The notes beneath the pieces are model-generated. The model did no database searches. It worked only from the letters and a program-made list of their open reading frames with translations, and was not told where the DNA came from. A stretch of 64,000 bases of DNA from positions 151,355,899-151,419,898 of the forward strand of contig CM041294.1 in the NCBI GenBank assembly GCA_023052935.1, read 5' to 3'. The stretch's first letter is position 1. Every line of letters starts with the position of its first letter. This stretch comes from Piezodorus guildinii. Taxonomy: Eukaryota; Arthropoda; Insecta; Hemiptera; Pentatomidae. Positions 1 through 11,679 of this stretch are shown in pieces. The position numbers were made by a program, and so were the translations under genes.

Positions 1-1002
1 CTTTTTTTTCTTTTTATTTATTTATTTTTCCTTCTATTTTTTTTTTATTGTTTATTTATTTTTATTTTTTGAAACATTCTGAATTAGTGAATTTATTCCA
101 ATTTTTTATTTTAATTTTTTTTATTATTATTATTTTTTTATTATAGTTCCGGGAGCAGAGAACATTCTTTGACGAACCTAATTAGTAAACTATCTGTTTC
201 AGTAGAGTCCTTCAAGCACTCACTCAACGATCTTGCTAGATCGACTATTGCGAATCGAACTCACAAATCTCTGTATGCACTGAACCCAAGAAGTGCATGA
301 CGGGTCAAGGGTCGTTAAAGGTTTTATGTAAATGTATACATAAATTAGTTAAGAAATAATACTAAGACAATATGAAATTCTTAAAAAATCTCTATAATTT
401 CATATTAATGAGACAGCCCGATCACTAAGTTGTTATACCATTATAAATTAATCATGAATCTATATATAGATCGTAGAGCATAAAAACCAGGAAAACTCAA
501 TGATTTATTTTCCAACCCAAGAACAGCAAAAAAGTTCACGAAGACCACAATGTGATTCCTTAGAGGAAAACCTAGAAATAAATTTTATTTATTTTTTATT
601 ATTATTATTTTTTTTTTTATTGAGCAAGTTACCGTTTGTTTATGCATCACTTCAAAACTATTCAAGATAATTTTACAATTCTCAAATAGACAACATTATT
701 TTCAGTAATATTGTTTATATTATCTGTATGAAATCTTTTTTTTTTCCTTTCCTATTTATTGGGTAGTAAATTAAGTCCGTAGCGGTTTTTACTGGCGATT
801 TCAACAACAACTTCAGATTCTTGTAAATATATTTAATCAATTATATGTGTACTGTTATATGTTGCCATCGTTCAGGTAATTTTTGGTAATATCTGGACTT
901 CATTAACCGTTTGTGCAGCGGATTTTCCTTTTCGGAACTTAAAAGAGAAGGAATCTTGGTAGAAGCTTGAAAAAGCGCCTTAACTAATCAATTTTACTTT
1001 CC

Positions 1003-1120
1003 CTTACTATATATATATTAAGGGAAAGTATTGCGATCGTGAAAATTTTCGAATTCCAGTTTTCAACGGAAATACACATTTTAGGGTCCCCTGAGTCCAA
1101 ATAACCAAGTCCCGCAATGT
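1003..1120 (+). mobile_element. Helitron-like repeat, short terminal fragment
   Basis: Carries the terminal hairpin (CCCTTAC-TATA-rich-TAAGGG), then AAAGTATTGCGATCGTG and AAATAACCAAGTCCCGCAA, the same terminus as in the longer copies at 57047 and 61961. It breaks off after about 120 bp. Confidence 0.65.
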
Positions 1121-1679
1121 GGGAAAACTAGATAAAAAATATAAAAACATGTTTGCTCTCTTTTCTTTTTTTTCTTTTTTTTTTTTTTTGTACTTTTACT
1201 AAAAGCAAAGATATTAAATAAAATGTGTTTTTCGAGCGCAAAGTTTTCGATATTCTTACTCGGCTCCTTAATATTTTATTTATTAGCTGATTCTAATGGT
1301 TTTATGTCTAGTTTTGCATAAAAAAATTTCATCAAAATCGGCGAGACACATTTGGGATTCTCTCCTTATACGTTTCCCCGATTTATGTTACTTTATAAAA
1401 TGCATTTAAAAATGGAGGAGGTTATGTAAAAGGGACAATTGAGGTTTATACTACTCGAATGTTACAATGGCGTATTTTACGGTGTTATGAACAATGTGAG
1501 GTTGTGGATTTGTGGCATTTTGGCTTAATTTAACATTTATTTGGAGGACTATTTCCGGGATCGAATATTGTAAATTAGACAACAGTCACACATTTCTTAT
1601 TTTGTTTATGAATATTTAAATTTACACAGAAAATATGTACTTAGTAATTTAAATAATAAAGACATATATAAATAAATCT

Positions 1680-1900
1680 GATATGGCCTTAGCGAGTGTC
1701 GTTTGACAGCTGCCAGGTACCTAAAGGCCATAATGACCCCCTGCGACTCAGTGTACACGGAGTACAGTGTACCCTCCCAGCGAGGGGTTCGCCTCTACAA
1801 AGGCCTTTAATTGGTACCTGTGGGTACGCTAATATCTAGCCGGGCCGCTAGGTACCAATTAAAGCACTCCCGTGGCCAGTAAACATCTCAAACTGAAGTA
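1680..1900. other. GC-richer block, unidentified
   Basis: Contains GGTACC-type sites, a CCAGCGAGGGGTTCG stretch and repeated TACCAATTAAAG/CCTTTAATTGGTACC inverted motifs at about 1804-1865. It may be a degraded element; no coding sequence was recognised. The rest of 1-3368 is AT-rich with no supported gene. A tRNA-like half (GTGTAGTGGCTAGATTACTATCC) sits at about 2055-2080 without a B box. Confidence 0.3.
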
Positions 1901-3368
1901 CATACCAGCTTCTTAGCTCGCCTACTTCATTGATAGCTTCTGAGCATTATAATCCCATGGTCTGATTGAGATGTTAATCTCATGAAGTCAATTTGGTCTT
2001 TATCATTGTGTTTCTTGTAATTGTCATTATTTTAAAAAAAATCATAGGTTCGCTGTGGTGTAGTGGCTAGATTACTATCCTCCAGGTTAGAATATTGACT
2101 GAGCAAGAATTATAATTATTATTATTTAATTAGTTGCAGCAGTGAGAAGAACAGATTCTCATGAAACTAACAGATTATGTCTCTATGTGATAAGTACTGT
2201 ACGATTAAATTTAGCGGCTGGGACACAGTTTGTTTTTTAAATAAATTGTAGAACATTAAACATCACTGTATGAAGTAGTTACCCTCATCTAATCAACCTA
2301 TTTCAAGCCAAACTAAATTGATAACAGTAGAATTAATTAAGTCTCAGATACTACATTTTTGGTTTTGAACTTTACCCTTTATATGGACTTTTGTATCCAT
2401 ACTACAACTAACACATTCGAACGAGTTACGAACGATTTAACGAAAAACTACATGGACTCATTAACATGTTCAAAATTAGACCTTCATGGGACTCATTTAG
2501 CATCTATAAAGTGAGTACCTGAAAATTGAAGGGAAACTGGTTGGCTGAGTGTGATATCGGTCAAATCACCTCCTTGAACGACAATGTACCTATTCATAGA
2601 TTAAAACTTTTTTTTTCTAATTTGTTTACACTTTTATCTACTACATACATATGTGAAGTATTTATTCCTTGTAATAACGTTATTTAATTAAAGTTACATT
2701 TATATTAAAATTTTATTTGACATGATTTATTAGTTTTTATTCATTAAACGCCACATGCTTCAGTAGCATTGCTAAATTTTTATTATCCATGTTTAATTAT
2801 AATATGGATATTTGAGGAATACTTGAAATCGAACAGGCTCGGAGCCATCATTTTACGTCTCCTACGAAGAACGGAAAAACCAAGGATTTTATACTCTCTT
2901 TAAAAAATCTTAGAGCCATGATCCCGCGATCTTACCAAAAATGTAAAAATGTGTATACATTTAAATCAAGACAAAATAAAATATTCCCGAAAAAAACCAA
3001 CGGACTTCAACTAATAGTTACATAACATTTAACATATTTATTATAAGCAGATTGATAGTCGAGTCTGATAGTGTGAAAGTCTGTAAACATTATCACAATA
3101 GGAACATTCCTACATAAACACGATAACACTTACCGCGATAGTGCAACTATCATACTGTATTTTGCCCTTTCAAGATATAGGTCCTTTCTGATTATGGATT
3201 GATTATTTGTTTGTCCAGACAACTTCGGGTTATCGACAGAAATTATGTAAAGTCTACCAAGATGTTCAGAATATGAAAAGAACATTTTTTTTAAAAACTG
3301 GTGCGCTTACGTACACTACCTCTTACCTACCATGATAAAATCAATTTCATTACTTTTATAAAAAAAAA

Positions 3369-3443
3369 TCTGGTGCGGGCAACACACGACTTTCACTTAC
3401 CTCCTTTGTTAAAATAAATTTAAATATATTTTTTTTAGATTTT
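3369..3443 (-). mobile_element. Helitron-like repeat, terminal fragment
   Basis: Starts TCTGGTGCGGGCAACACACG on the + strand and keeps CTTTCACTTACCTCC, then stops where the next, oppositely oriented copy begins. It marks a head-to-head junction of two copies. Confidence 0.6.
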
Positions 3444-3446
3444 TAC

Positions 3447-3486
<40 letters not shown>

Positions 3487-4583
3487 AGGGAAAGTATTGC
3501 GATCGTGAAAATTTTCTAATTCCAGTTTTCAACGGAAATACACTTTTTAGGTTCCCCTGAGTCCAAATAACCAAGTCTCGCAAAAAGGTCTGTGTGTGTG
3601 TGTGTGTGGTAACTCCCGGGCGGAAACGGCAAGTCCTATAAAACTGAAATTTCATATTTAAGACAAATATACGCCCTAGACGTTACAAAACCTTTTTCAT
3701 CAAAATGAGCTTACCAGAAGAGCCACTTTATACCATGCATTTTGCACCTTTTTTCGATTTTCTCGAAAACGGTTCCGACGATTTTGATTAAACTCGCTAT
3801 ATTGATGTAAAATTTAACTGGCTCTAATATCATGTAGGTTTCATTCTGATTAAAATGGTCTGTCAGGGCTTAAATGCCGATATTTTAAATTTTCTTTCTC
3901 TAAAGTACCTTTAATGTTGTCGATTCTATCAAAATAACTATATTATCTTGTTACCACTGATGAAAAACAGCTAAATATGTAAGTTGAGCTAATTTGAAAA
4001 GCAACTAAAGAAGAAAACTGAAAAAAAAAAAATTTTAATGCAATTTTTTGTTTTTGAACATAAGAACAGTAATATACATGTATGATATACCGTTGGAAAG
4101 CTAAAGATTTTAGGAAAAATATTATCTTATACTTAAGCTTTTAAAAGTTAATAGAGAGTGATGAAAAGAAGATAAAACTAACTGATTATTTTAGGTAATA
4201 ATATAATAAATTTTTTAATAAATGTTTCTATATAATTTTTCTTATTTTTTTTAAGATTTTTATATTTCAATATTTTTTTTACAAACGGCCACATGCCTCA
4301 AACTTTATACATGTTGTGACAAATTGCACCAATTACATGTTACTTTTACGTTATATTTACAGTAGGGGTTAGTGGTAATTGTAGCCTATGTGACTTTTGA
4401 ACAGCAGGAAAAATCTGAAAACAAAAACCTACACAAAAAGAAAAAAAAAAGAAGGTCTATATAAATTCAATTTATTTAATTCTGTATTAGTTTCACGTAT
4501 TTTTGTCTCTAACTGTATTTGAAAATTCTTTCATGTATTTTAAAAATGGAGGTAAGTAAAAGTCGTTTGTTGCCCGCGCTAGA
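3443..4583 (+). mobile_element. Helitron-like repeat, long copy
   Basis: Runs from a TA-rich terminal hairpin with TAGTAAGGGAAAGTATTGCG to GGAGGTAAGTAAAAGTCG and TTGCCCGCGCTAGA. It shares all internal landmarks with the other copies: CTCGAAAACGGTTCCGACGA, CCGTTGGAAAGCTAAAGATT, and TTTTAAAAGTTAATAGAGAG. The (TG)n run at 3592-3608 is also common to the family. There is no usable open frame. Confidence 0.8.
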
Positions 4584-4594
4584 TTTTTTAATAT

Positions 4595-5290
4595 ACTAAG
4601 AGATAAAAATAAATTGTTAAAGAACTAATTGCATTTTAGTAAAAACATGTGTTTTATTAAAAAATCTATTATATTAATATCTAAAATAAATCAGTTAGTT
4701 GTATCGGCTTTTATCACTCTTCATTAACATTTACAAGCTTGTGTATAAAAAAATCTTTTTTGTAAAATCATTATCATTATACATGTATATTACTATTCTA
4801 ATATTTAAAAACGAAAAATTGCATTAGAAAAATAGTTTTTCAGTTTTCTCCTTTAATTGTTTTTCAAACCTGCTCAACTTGCATATTTAGTTAGCAGTTA
4901 TTTATCAATGCTAACAAGATAATTTGGTTATTTATTTAGAATCTACAAAATTAAAGGTACTTTAGAGAAAGAAAATTTAAAATACCGGAATTTAAGCCCT
5001 GTCAAACTATATCAATCAGAATAAAACCTACATGATATTAAAGCCCATTAAATTTTACATCCATATAGTGAGTTTAATTAAAATTATTTGAGCCGTTTTT
5101 AAGAAAATCATAAACAGGTGCAAAATGCATGGTATAAAGTGGCTCTTCTGGTTAGCTGATTTTGATAAAACAAGTTTCTGTAACATCTCGGGCTTATAGT
5201 TTTCTCATATTTGAAATTTCAGTTTCAAAGGAATTTTTGTTTACGCGCAGGAGTTATAACAGACGCACCCTTTTTTGCGGGACTTGGTCA
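4595..5290 (-). mobile_element. Helitron-like repeat, inverted partial copy
   Basis: Same family as 3443-4583 but in the opposite orientation, ending in TTTTGCGGGACTTGGTCATT. With its neighbour it forms a large imperfect inverted repeat. The flanking 5291-6125 is AT-rich intergenic sequence with no supported gene. Confidence 0.7.
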
Positions 5291-6124
5291 TTTGCCCTCA
5301 AGTAAATATATTATCTCTAATACAATTTAAACCAATGCTTGACCAACAGACAGAACAAAAGCCGCTGATGTAAACTAAATTAGCAAATCGCAATATCAGG
5401 ATTTTTTTTTTCTCATCCGAAACAGTCATTTGTAAATTGATGAGCTGTTTATGTATGAAAGGAAAATCTTGAAGCCCATTCATTGTTTTGCAAATATTTT
5501 AAATTCGCTAGATTCGACATTGAATTTACAAAACCGTGGGTACTATACCCTAGCTGTTTGGCATTTGAGTATCGGAATGGAATTTGTGCTAGCCTAGCAC
5601 AGGAATTCTTTTCCCTACTTCAAATATGACGGTTTATTGTTGGTTAAGATTAGTGAGGCCTATGGTGAGGGCTGCCAGGTAGAAAGTGACTCACCTCTGC
5701 CAAAACTCTTTCTTCTTTCTTGACACAAAGACAAAAACAGAATACGGACAAATTTTGCGAAAATATATCTTGGCTTGAAAAAATATTTTCTCTTGACTCT
5801 TCCTTAATGTTTATATTTACTGACGTTTCAGGAAATATTGTAGTTTTTTTTTTTTTTTTTTTTTTGTCTAATAATATATTTTTTTAAAATATTTATATAA
5901 AAAAATTATTTATAAATCCTTGTTTAATAATTTGAATTATCTGATAATAAGAATGGTTGAACATTTACGAATGTCAAAAATGCATAATAGCCAATAATAA
6001 TTATTAATTCAACAATATTTATAATAAGTTCAAATGATATATTCTGAAAAATATAAGGTAAAAATCATATTCATCAGACTTTTTCTATTCATATGATGTT
6101 TTAATTATTAATCTTACTTATTAC

Positions 6125-6575
6125 CAATCTGGACTAACGGAGTAGAGCTATAAGGCTCTGCAGAACCATCGAATTCTTCCCTTCATCCAATACTTACAAT
6201 CCAAAATCCTTTGTATAATCCTCAACGCTCGGTAGTTTGTCACGAATAAATTCAACCATAAAGATCTTAATGTTCCATGTGTCACTGATTTGGCCCGGAC
6301 CAGGTATCAATCATTTCATGAAAAACTCCATTCTCACTCTGACCTACTACTTTCAATCCTTTCTTCCTCTTCAATTCCTCATAATAATCCGAGGCGCCTG
6401 AAAAGGATATGGCCCCAGGACTTTCTAGTTAAGAATATTTTTAGAGTGCTCCCAATGAGAAGTTTCTCTGCATGTATTTCATGTCATTGTATTATATAAC
6501 TATCACATTAACTTGATGTATTTTTTTTTTTTTTTTTTTGTACAGTTGTAAATATCAATAAAAATATTTTAAAAA
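6125..6575 (+). mobile_element. Jockey-type LINE, 3' fragment
   Basis: Degenerate C-terminal ORF2: SYKALQNHR, LQSKILCIILNA, DLNVPCVTDLARTRYQSF and NPRRLKRIWPQDFLV can be read across frames. This is the post-RT tail of the LINE family at 58540. It ends in ACAGTTGTAAATATCAATAAA and an A-rich tail. Confidence 0.75.
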
Positions 6576-6896
6576 CACAAAACAATCTTACTTAATAAGT
6601 CCAAACACCTTTTTTTTTTTCTTTTTTTTTAAGTCTGTTTTTTTTTTTTTTTTATAATCGACTCTTTTAAATGTTTAGTACACATTAAATAATATATATA
6701 ATTTTCAAAACAAGTCCTGTAATTAATTACTGTACTTATATAAATTAACATACATTTAACTGATTACATTGCAATTATAATTGGGCATGCTTCATAATTT
6801 TTTATTTGAACGAAACAGTTAAAATGATTAATTTTTTTTACAACCATTTTTTTTCCTGTTCATTTTTACTTTTTCGGGAAGCTCCATTTTACTTTT

Positions 6897-7155
6897 TCAT
6901 ATTCACATAAGTATTCACTAACTTTCATTAATATAATTTATTTATTTCTTTAAGTTTAATTACATTTTCTAAACGTTTCGGGGCTTTGCCCCTATTTTCA
7001 AGACTGTTATGCATATTGTATACATTCTTATATAAACTTTTTTCAATATATTGTATGATGTCTATAGGACGAAAAGTTTAAACAAATGTAATAAAACTTA
7101 CTAATATAAAAAATAAATTATATTAATGAAAGTTTGTGAATGCTAATATGAATAT
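6897..7155. mobile_element. Foldback element with central hairpin
   Basis: About 45-bp inverted arms (6897-6946 and 7105-7155) share CTTTCATTAATATAATTTAT. Between them lies ACGTTTCGGGGCTTTGCCCC (6973-6992) followed by TATTTTCAAGAC. Read on the minus strand this is CTTGAAAATA, a GGGGC hairpin, then GAAACGT, the layout of Penelope-type hammerhead motifs but with the CUGAUGA core lost. The following stretch, 7160-8570, is AT-rich with a CT repeat (7193-7213) and no recognisable gene. Confidence 0.5.
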
Positions 7156-8570
7156 AAAAAAAAAAAAAAAAAAAATCGTTCCTTTAGACTTTCTCTCTCT
7201 CTCCCTCTCTCTCATATATATATATATATATATTCAACATCAAGAAATTCTCAGAATGTTATAAAAATATAGTTTTATTTTTATTGAGTGAATCTCAACA
7301 CCCTCAAAAACGAAAAATGCTAAATTTCTACAATTTTATTTTTAAATAATTAACCATATCAAGCTTTTATTAATAACAAATAGTTTTGTTGATTTTAATA
7401 TTGCTATCGATGTAAACTATGAATGAATCAGATGTATAACTAAAGCGAAAAAAAAAGATTTATTTTAAGCTTGAATAAGAATAAAATAAAAAAATATTTA
7501 ACTTACAAAATCGTAATGTTATGGAGAGCAAGAAAAACGCCTAAATTTAATTGGTTGTTATGGACAATAATTTATGTCTTTAAACTAACATTAAAATTTA
7601 TTTCGAATAGAAATAATTGTAGAGACAATTGTATCAGTAATTAATATAAAATAAGATAAAAACATTAAATCTAAAAAAGGAATATTTCGTCAGTTTACCT
7701 CATAAAAATAAATAAACTAATAAAAAATAAATATTAAAAACAATTATTTTTATAAATATTAGTACAGTAGTGTAAACAATAAACTTCCTTCAAAATACGA
7801 TAATTATTACAAACATTTGTTGGTCCGTATTGTTAATATTAATGAAAATTATGTTAATATTCTGGTAGTAAGAATAAATTGTTTAAATTTTAATTTTGAA
7901 ACAAAATTTTAATCCAAAACACATTTCAAAGCTTTGGTTCTGGGACCAAGAAAGCTCCTTTCAGCTCATAAATCTCGCCATAAAACCCATAACCAGGCTG
8001 TACCTGAGTCAGGTATTGCAATAAAATATGTTCCTTTTTCCATTCAATAAAATGAAATTCCTCTTAACATATTCTGCAATAACAACAAATTTTGCCAGAT
8101 TTTTTAATTAACAGCGAGAAACCAGAAATGGCCACCCTTTTTATCCCTTATCTTCTGTTGAGCACCATTTCACCCGCTGTGTACTCAAAGCCTATATGAA
8201 CTTTTTTAATAGACTCCCACTCAACTTCTTTTCGGAACTGCTTGCAAGCTGTTTAGGAATAAGTTTTCATCGCACGAGTAAAATTTTCGTTAACTCTCGT
8301 CTATTAAACTCTTAAAAAATGTTTTAAATGCAAATTAATGTTTACACATTCTCATCGGTTTCTACATTTCGTTTCAGTATGGCTAATTTTTTTCAATAAT
8401 GAACCATTGTAACCGAACAAGAAAAAAATAGTAATAAATGCCTATTACAAATTGTCTTAATAATAATTTTTCTCTTTTGTTCTAAGTCGATTATCGAATT
8501 CTTTCCACTTACATATTTACCCGTTCATATTCAACGGAAGTTTACTTAAACAGATTTTGAAAATCTATTT

Positions 8571-9440
8571 TTACTTTCACTTACCTGTATATGAAATAAA
8601 TAGGAAAGTATTGCGTTCGTGAAAATTTTCGAATTCCAGTTTTCAACGGAAATACAGTTTTAGGGTCCCCTGAGTCCAAATAACCAAGTCTCGAAAAAAG
8701 GATTCTGTGTGTCCATATGTGGTAAGTCTAACGCGAAAACGAACAGACCTACAAAACTGAAATTTCATATGTAAAAAAAACTATACGCTCGAGATGTTAC
8801 AGCATTTTTACTAAATCGCTGTGGAAGTGCGTTATATACCTTGCATTTGACCTTTTTACGATTTTCTCAAAAACGGCTATAACGATTTTGATTAAACTTA
8901 CTATATCGATGTAACATCTAATGGGCTTTAATATCATGTAGGTTTTATTCTGATTGAAATAGTCTGACAGGTCTTAAATGCCTATATGTAAATTTAGAAT
9001 CGGATAACAGAAAAGCCACTTTTTATTATGCATATAGCACTTTTTTACGATTCTTAAAAAAACTACTGTAACAATTTTGATTCAACTTTCTTTATCGATA
9101 TTAAATTTAATAAAATTTATATTCCATCTGATTTAAATTGTCTAAGATGATATAAATGCCGATATTTAAATCGTTTTTCCTCCAAAGTACCTTTAATTTC
9201 GAAGATTCGAAAAAAATAACCAGTTCATCTTCATATCATTAATAAGAAACCAGTAAATATACAATCTGAATTAATTCTATTATCAACTAAAGTAGAGAAG
9301 AGAAAAAAAAATAATTTTATGTTTTCAAGTAATGTAGGTTTTTAATTTAGGAAAGCTTATGATTCTAGAAATTTTTTTATCTTATATAAAAAGCTGTAAA
9401 ACTAAATGCAGGCTATTTTCTGTAATCCTTTTAACCTTTA
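8571..9440 (+). mobile_element. Helitron-like repeat, diverged copy
   Basis: Has the terminus CTTTCACTTAC, GAAAGTATTGCGTTCGTGAA and AAATAACCAAGTCTCG, plus the internal AACGATTTTGATTAAACT block, which appears twice (8880 and 9070) with drift. The far end is not identifiable. Confidence 0.65.
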
Positions 9441-9683
9441 TTCAACTCCAACATTATTTAATTTTTTTTTTATTAATATTTTTTTTCTCTGTTACGAAGG
9501 TATTTAGTTCAAATTATCATTGAGTCATTGATTTCAAAAAAGTACTATATCCATCTAGGAAATCCTGGATTTACCGGAAGCGCGAAAATCTCTCATTACT
9601 ATATTATTAAACAGCTAATTTGGGTCTTTTTGACATTAAAATTAGAATTATGTTTTTACTATAATAATAACATCATATTAAAG

Positions 9684-9965
9684 CGGGAACACTTGTAGCT
9701 GGGTGGTTAGCATAACAGCCTCCTATGGCAAAGGTCACGGGTTCGAACCCGCAGGTGGTCCTAGGATTTTTTAATGGTAGCAAAAAATCCTTAGTTATGC
9801 CGTCCTTCGGAGGGGACGTTAAAAAGAAGTCCTGAACCTGTGCGATGTCAGGTACTCGTTAAACATCCCTATCCTAATAAAACCTGGATAGGCAAAATTT
9901 AAGACTCCCACTGTAGGATCGTCCGATTAGTAGCATAAAGTGACGTTAAATAAATAAACAAACAA
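9684..9965 (+). mobile_element. Full-length tRNA-derived SINE with target-site duplication
   Basis: The tRNA-like head has A-box-like TAGCTGGGTGGTTAGCATA and a perfect B box GGTTCGAACCC (9740-9750). A body with CCTTCGGAGGGGACGTTAAA follows, then a tail of AAATAAATAAACAAACAAAC. A perfect 14-bp direct repeat ACATCATATTAAAG flanks it (9670-9683 and 9966-9979), so both ends are defined. SINEs are copied by a partner LINE; which one is unknown. The stretch 9980-10776 downstream has no supported gene. Confidence 0.88.
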
Positions 9966-10776
9966 ACATCATATTAAAGTTATGAAATGAATTTTTTTAG
10001 ATTGATTTGGAACAAAAATAAATGCGTAATTAGTACTTTTAACAAATGACCCCATTTCTAAATCGCGTTTTTTAAAGACTTGAGAGTTCATTAGATAAAA
10101 TCAAATAGAATATTTAGATAAAACTAAATGATGAGAATACAAATACGTAAAAAAATCAATTTCCTAAAAAATGTCCTTTAGTACCTTTTGGAAATCAACG
10201 TCTCAATTCTTCCCTTGCCAAAAATACTACAATATTAAGTTTCTGAGCGAAAAATTAATATCCAGTTTGTATTCGATGGGTCAATATGACATTATCAAGT
10301 ATTTCCATCATATCTTTACCCCAAAAGTTTTTTTTTTCCACATAAGAGATCGCTTAAAAGCAATAATACAAATAATTAGTTGAGATAACATTGTCGGATA
10401 ACGGAATCTAACCCGGAAAAGTCTTGAAGGTTCTAATTGATCACCTTTCAGTTTTATCATGAATTTCAAAAGCTTGCAGAAAATAAAACTAAAGAAAAAA
10501 CAACTTATAAACGCTCACTTGTGGCGGGGAGTTGAGCCACTCGGCGAAATAATTACATAACCCGGACCCCCGTCAGCGCGGAAATAGACATAACATGGTT
10601 CAATCCCAACTTATCTTGGAAGTGTCTAGTCCAAGAGTATCTATATCGGTCCTCGATATGATAAGGTATACGTAAATACTGATGGTACATAGAGTTAAAA
10701 GTGAGACTTATGCCAAAGTTTAAAAGTTGAAAAATACCATCAAATTATTACTCATTAAGACCAAATAATCAAAAAA

Positions 10777-11278
10777 TCTGGTGCGGGCAACACACGACTT
10801 TCACTTACCTCCATTTTTAAAATCAATGAAAAGAATTTTCAAAAACAGTTAGAGATAAAAATACGTGAACCTATTAAGGAATTAATTAAATTGAATTTAT
10901 ATAGAAACATGTGTTTTATTAAAAAATCTATTATATTATTATCTAAAATAAAAAGTTAGTTTTATCTTCTTTTCATCACTCTCTATTAACTTTTAAAAGC
11001 TTGTGTATGAGATAATATTTTTCTAAAATCTTTAGCTTTCCAACGGTACATCATACATGTATATTACTGCTCTTAAGTTCAAAAACGAAAAATTGCATTA
11101 AAAAAATATTCTTTTTGTTTTCTCATTTAGTTGGGTATCGAATTTATTCAATATAATAACAAGATAATATAGTATTTAACATAATCAGTTAGTTTTAACT
11201 TCTTTTCATCACACTCTATTAACGTTTAAAAGCTTGTGTATGAGATTATATTTTTTCTAAAATCTTTAGCATTCCTTT
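10777..11278 (-). mobile_element. Helitron-like repeat, truncated copy with internal duplication
   Basis: Starts TCTGGTGCGGGCAACACACG and holds the CTTTCACTTACCTCC motif. The block AAAAGCTTGTGTATGAGAT to AAATCTTTAGC occurs twice (about 10940-11036 and 11180-11272), a partial tandem duplication. The copy breaks off at a poly-T tract. Confidence 0.7.
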
Positions 11279-11648
11279 TTTTTTTTTTTTATTTTGATTC
11301 CACGTATGTTAAAGTGCAAAACTTAAAAATGTAAAGAGAAGAGAAAGTTCAAATCAATTATTTAGCTAAACCTAAAATTTTGAAAAGTGCTAACATTATT
11401 AGCTAAACTTAAAATTCTGAGGAACATTTTGATACCACCTAATATATATATAATATATAATATAGATAATATATTATACTATATATATATATATATAGTT
11501 TTTTTAATTGAACAATTTCATTTAATTTTTTTTTCAATAATGTAACTCGTTATTTTATTATTATTAATATACAAGAAACATAAGGTGTAAAATTGTCGTA
11601 AATAAAAGGAAATGGTATGGAATATAATATAGTGCCTTATATATATAT

Positions 11649-11679
<31 letters not shown>

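Noticed and set aside
9684..9765. Functional tRNA gene
   Set aside because: A and B boxes are present, but the stems are imperfect and the unit continues into a SINE body with target-site duplications.
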